Below, one piece after another: positions 6,478 to 6,700 of a DNA stretch of 6,700 bases. How positions within the stretch are numbered: position 1 is the first letter of the stretch; every line of letters starts with the position of its first letter. The stretch covers positions 1-6,700 of the forward strand of contig JASLFJ010000093.1 of NCBI GenBank assembly GCA_030150665.1, written 5' to 3'. This stretch comes from Enterococcaceae bacterium. Lineage in GTDB: Bacteria; Bacillota; Bacilli; Lactobacillales; Catellicoccaceae. The translations under genes and the position numbers were made by a program. The notes under the pieces were generated by a model, which saw only the letters and a list, made by a program, of their open reading frames with translations, was not told where the DNA came from and did no database searches.

Positions 6478-6559
6478 TGCGGATGAAGGGACTTGAACCC
6501 CCACGCCCGAAGGCGCTAGATCCTAAATCTAGTGCGTCTGCCAATTCCGCCACATCCGC
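6478..6559 (-). tRNA. tRNA-Leu(UAG)
   Basis: The 82-base minus-strand gene is of the class II type with a long variable arm (CGCC-TTCG-GGCG). The acceptor stem is GCGGATG with CATCCGC and the discriminator is A. The anticodon stem CTAGA/TCTAG encloses loop TTTAGGA, anticodon TAG, which reads CUA and by wobble other CUN codons. The T loop is TTCAAGT. CCA is not encoded. Only two bases separate it from tRNA-Lys. Confidence 0.97.
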
Positions 6560-6561
6560 AA

Positions 6562-6634
6562 TGAGTCGTACAGGGTTCGAACCTGTGACCCTCTGATTAA
6601 AAGTCAGATGCTCTACCAACTGAGCTAACGACTC
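6562..6634 (-). tRNA. tRNA-Lys(UUU)
   Basis: The 73-base minus-strand gene has acceptor stem GAGTCGT with ACGACTC and discriminator A. The anticodon stem TCTGA/TCAGA encloses loop CTTTTAA, anticodon TTT, reading AAA and AAG. The T arm is ACAGG-TTCGAAC-CCTGT. CCA is not encoded. Its D arm and anticodon stem are identical to those of the neighbouring tRNA-Thr. Confidence 0.97.
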
Positions 6635-6637
6635 ATA

Positions 6638-6700
6638 TGGAGATTAACGGGATCGAACCGCTGACCCTCTGCTTGTAAGGCAGATGCTCTCCCAGCTGAG
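6638..6700 (-). tRNA. tRNA-Val(UAC), 5' end cut off by the right window edge
   Basis: The window keeps 63 of about 73 bases. The 3' acceptor strand AATCTCC with discriminator A, the T arm AGCGG-TTCGATC-CCGTT, the anticodon stem TCTGC/GCAGA with loop CTTACAA (anticodon TAC, reading GUA) and most of the D arm are present. The 5' acceptor strand and the start of the D stem lie outside. CCA is not encoded and three bases separate it from tRNA-Lys. More tRNAs, and perhaps an rRNA operon, may lie upstream of it. Confidence 0.95.

Noticed and set aside
6414..6619. Open frames on both strands across the tRNA genes (60 and 61 codons)
   Set aside because: They are translations of tRNA genes and are a familiar kind of false protein call; the cloverleaf folds explain the sequence.

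Overview
The window carries two housekeeping blocks and one tRNA cluster, all on the minus strand of an AT-rich low-GC Firmicutes chromosome. The proteins read like Lactobacillales, most like Enterococcaceae: AtpB, AtpE, AtpA and AtpG resemble what I remember of Enterococcus sequences, and EzrA is confined to Bacilli. The family-level placement is inference from memory, without a database search.

Reading in the direction of transcription, from the right edge to the left: (1) positions 6399-6700 hold the 3' end of a tightly packed tRNA cluster, Val(UAC, cut by the window edge), Lys(UUU), Leu(UAG), Thr(UGU), closed by a strong intrinsic terminator at 6341-6381. (2) An extended -10 promoter near 6299-6307 leads into ezrA (4490-6211), a membrane-anchored coiled-coil regulator of the FtsZ ring, which ends in a 28-base perfect palindrome plus U-run terminator and possibly a second, weaker terminator. 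(3) A good sigma-A type promoter (TTCACA, 17 bases, TAAAAT; 4372-4400) opens the F1Fo ATP synthase operon in the standard order atpB (a), atpE (c), atpF (b), atpH (delta), atpA (alpha), atpG (gamma). atpG is cut by the left edge; atpD and atpC are expected beyond it. No atpI lies in front of atpB.

The Fo genes (atpB, atpE, atpF) make the membrane proton channel, c-ring and stator stalk; atpH joins the stalk to F1; atpA and atpG give the catalytic hexamer and rotor shaft. From atpF to atpG the genes overlap or are separated by at most 15 bases, consistent with one transcript. The main break in this tight packing is the 102-base atpE-atpF gap, which contains a very GC-rich terminator-like hairpin.

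I see no novel multi-gene system, mobile element or CRISPR array. The points most worth a second look are the hairpin between atpE and atpF, a c-subunit helix-1 motif (AxAxGxG) between the usual glycine motif and the alanine motif of alkaliphiles, and an alanine at a usually Asn/Asp position of the AtpA signature. Every base of the window is accounted for by a gene, an RNA, or a short regulatory gap; there is no gene-free stretch over 300 bases.
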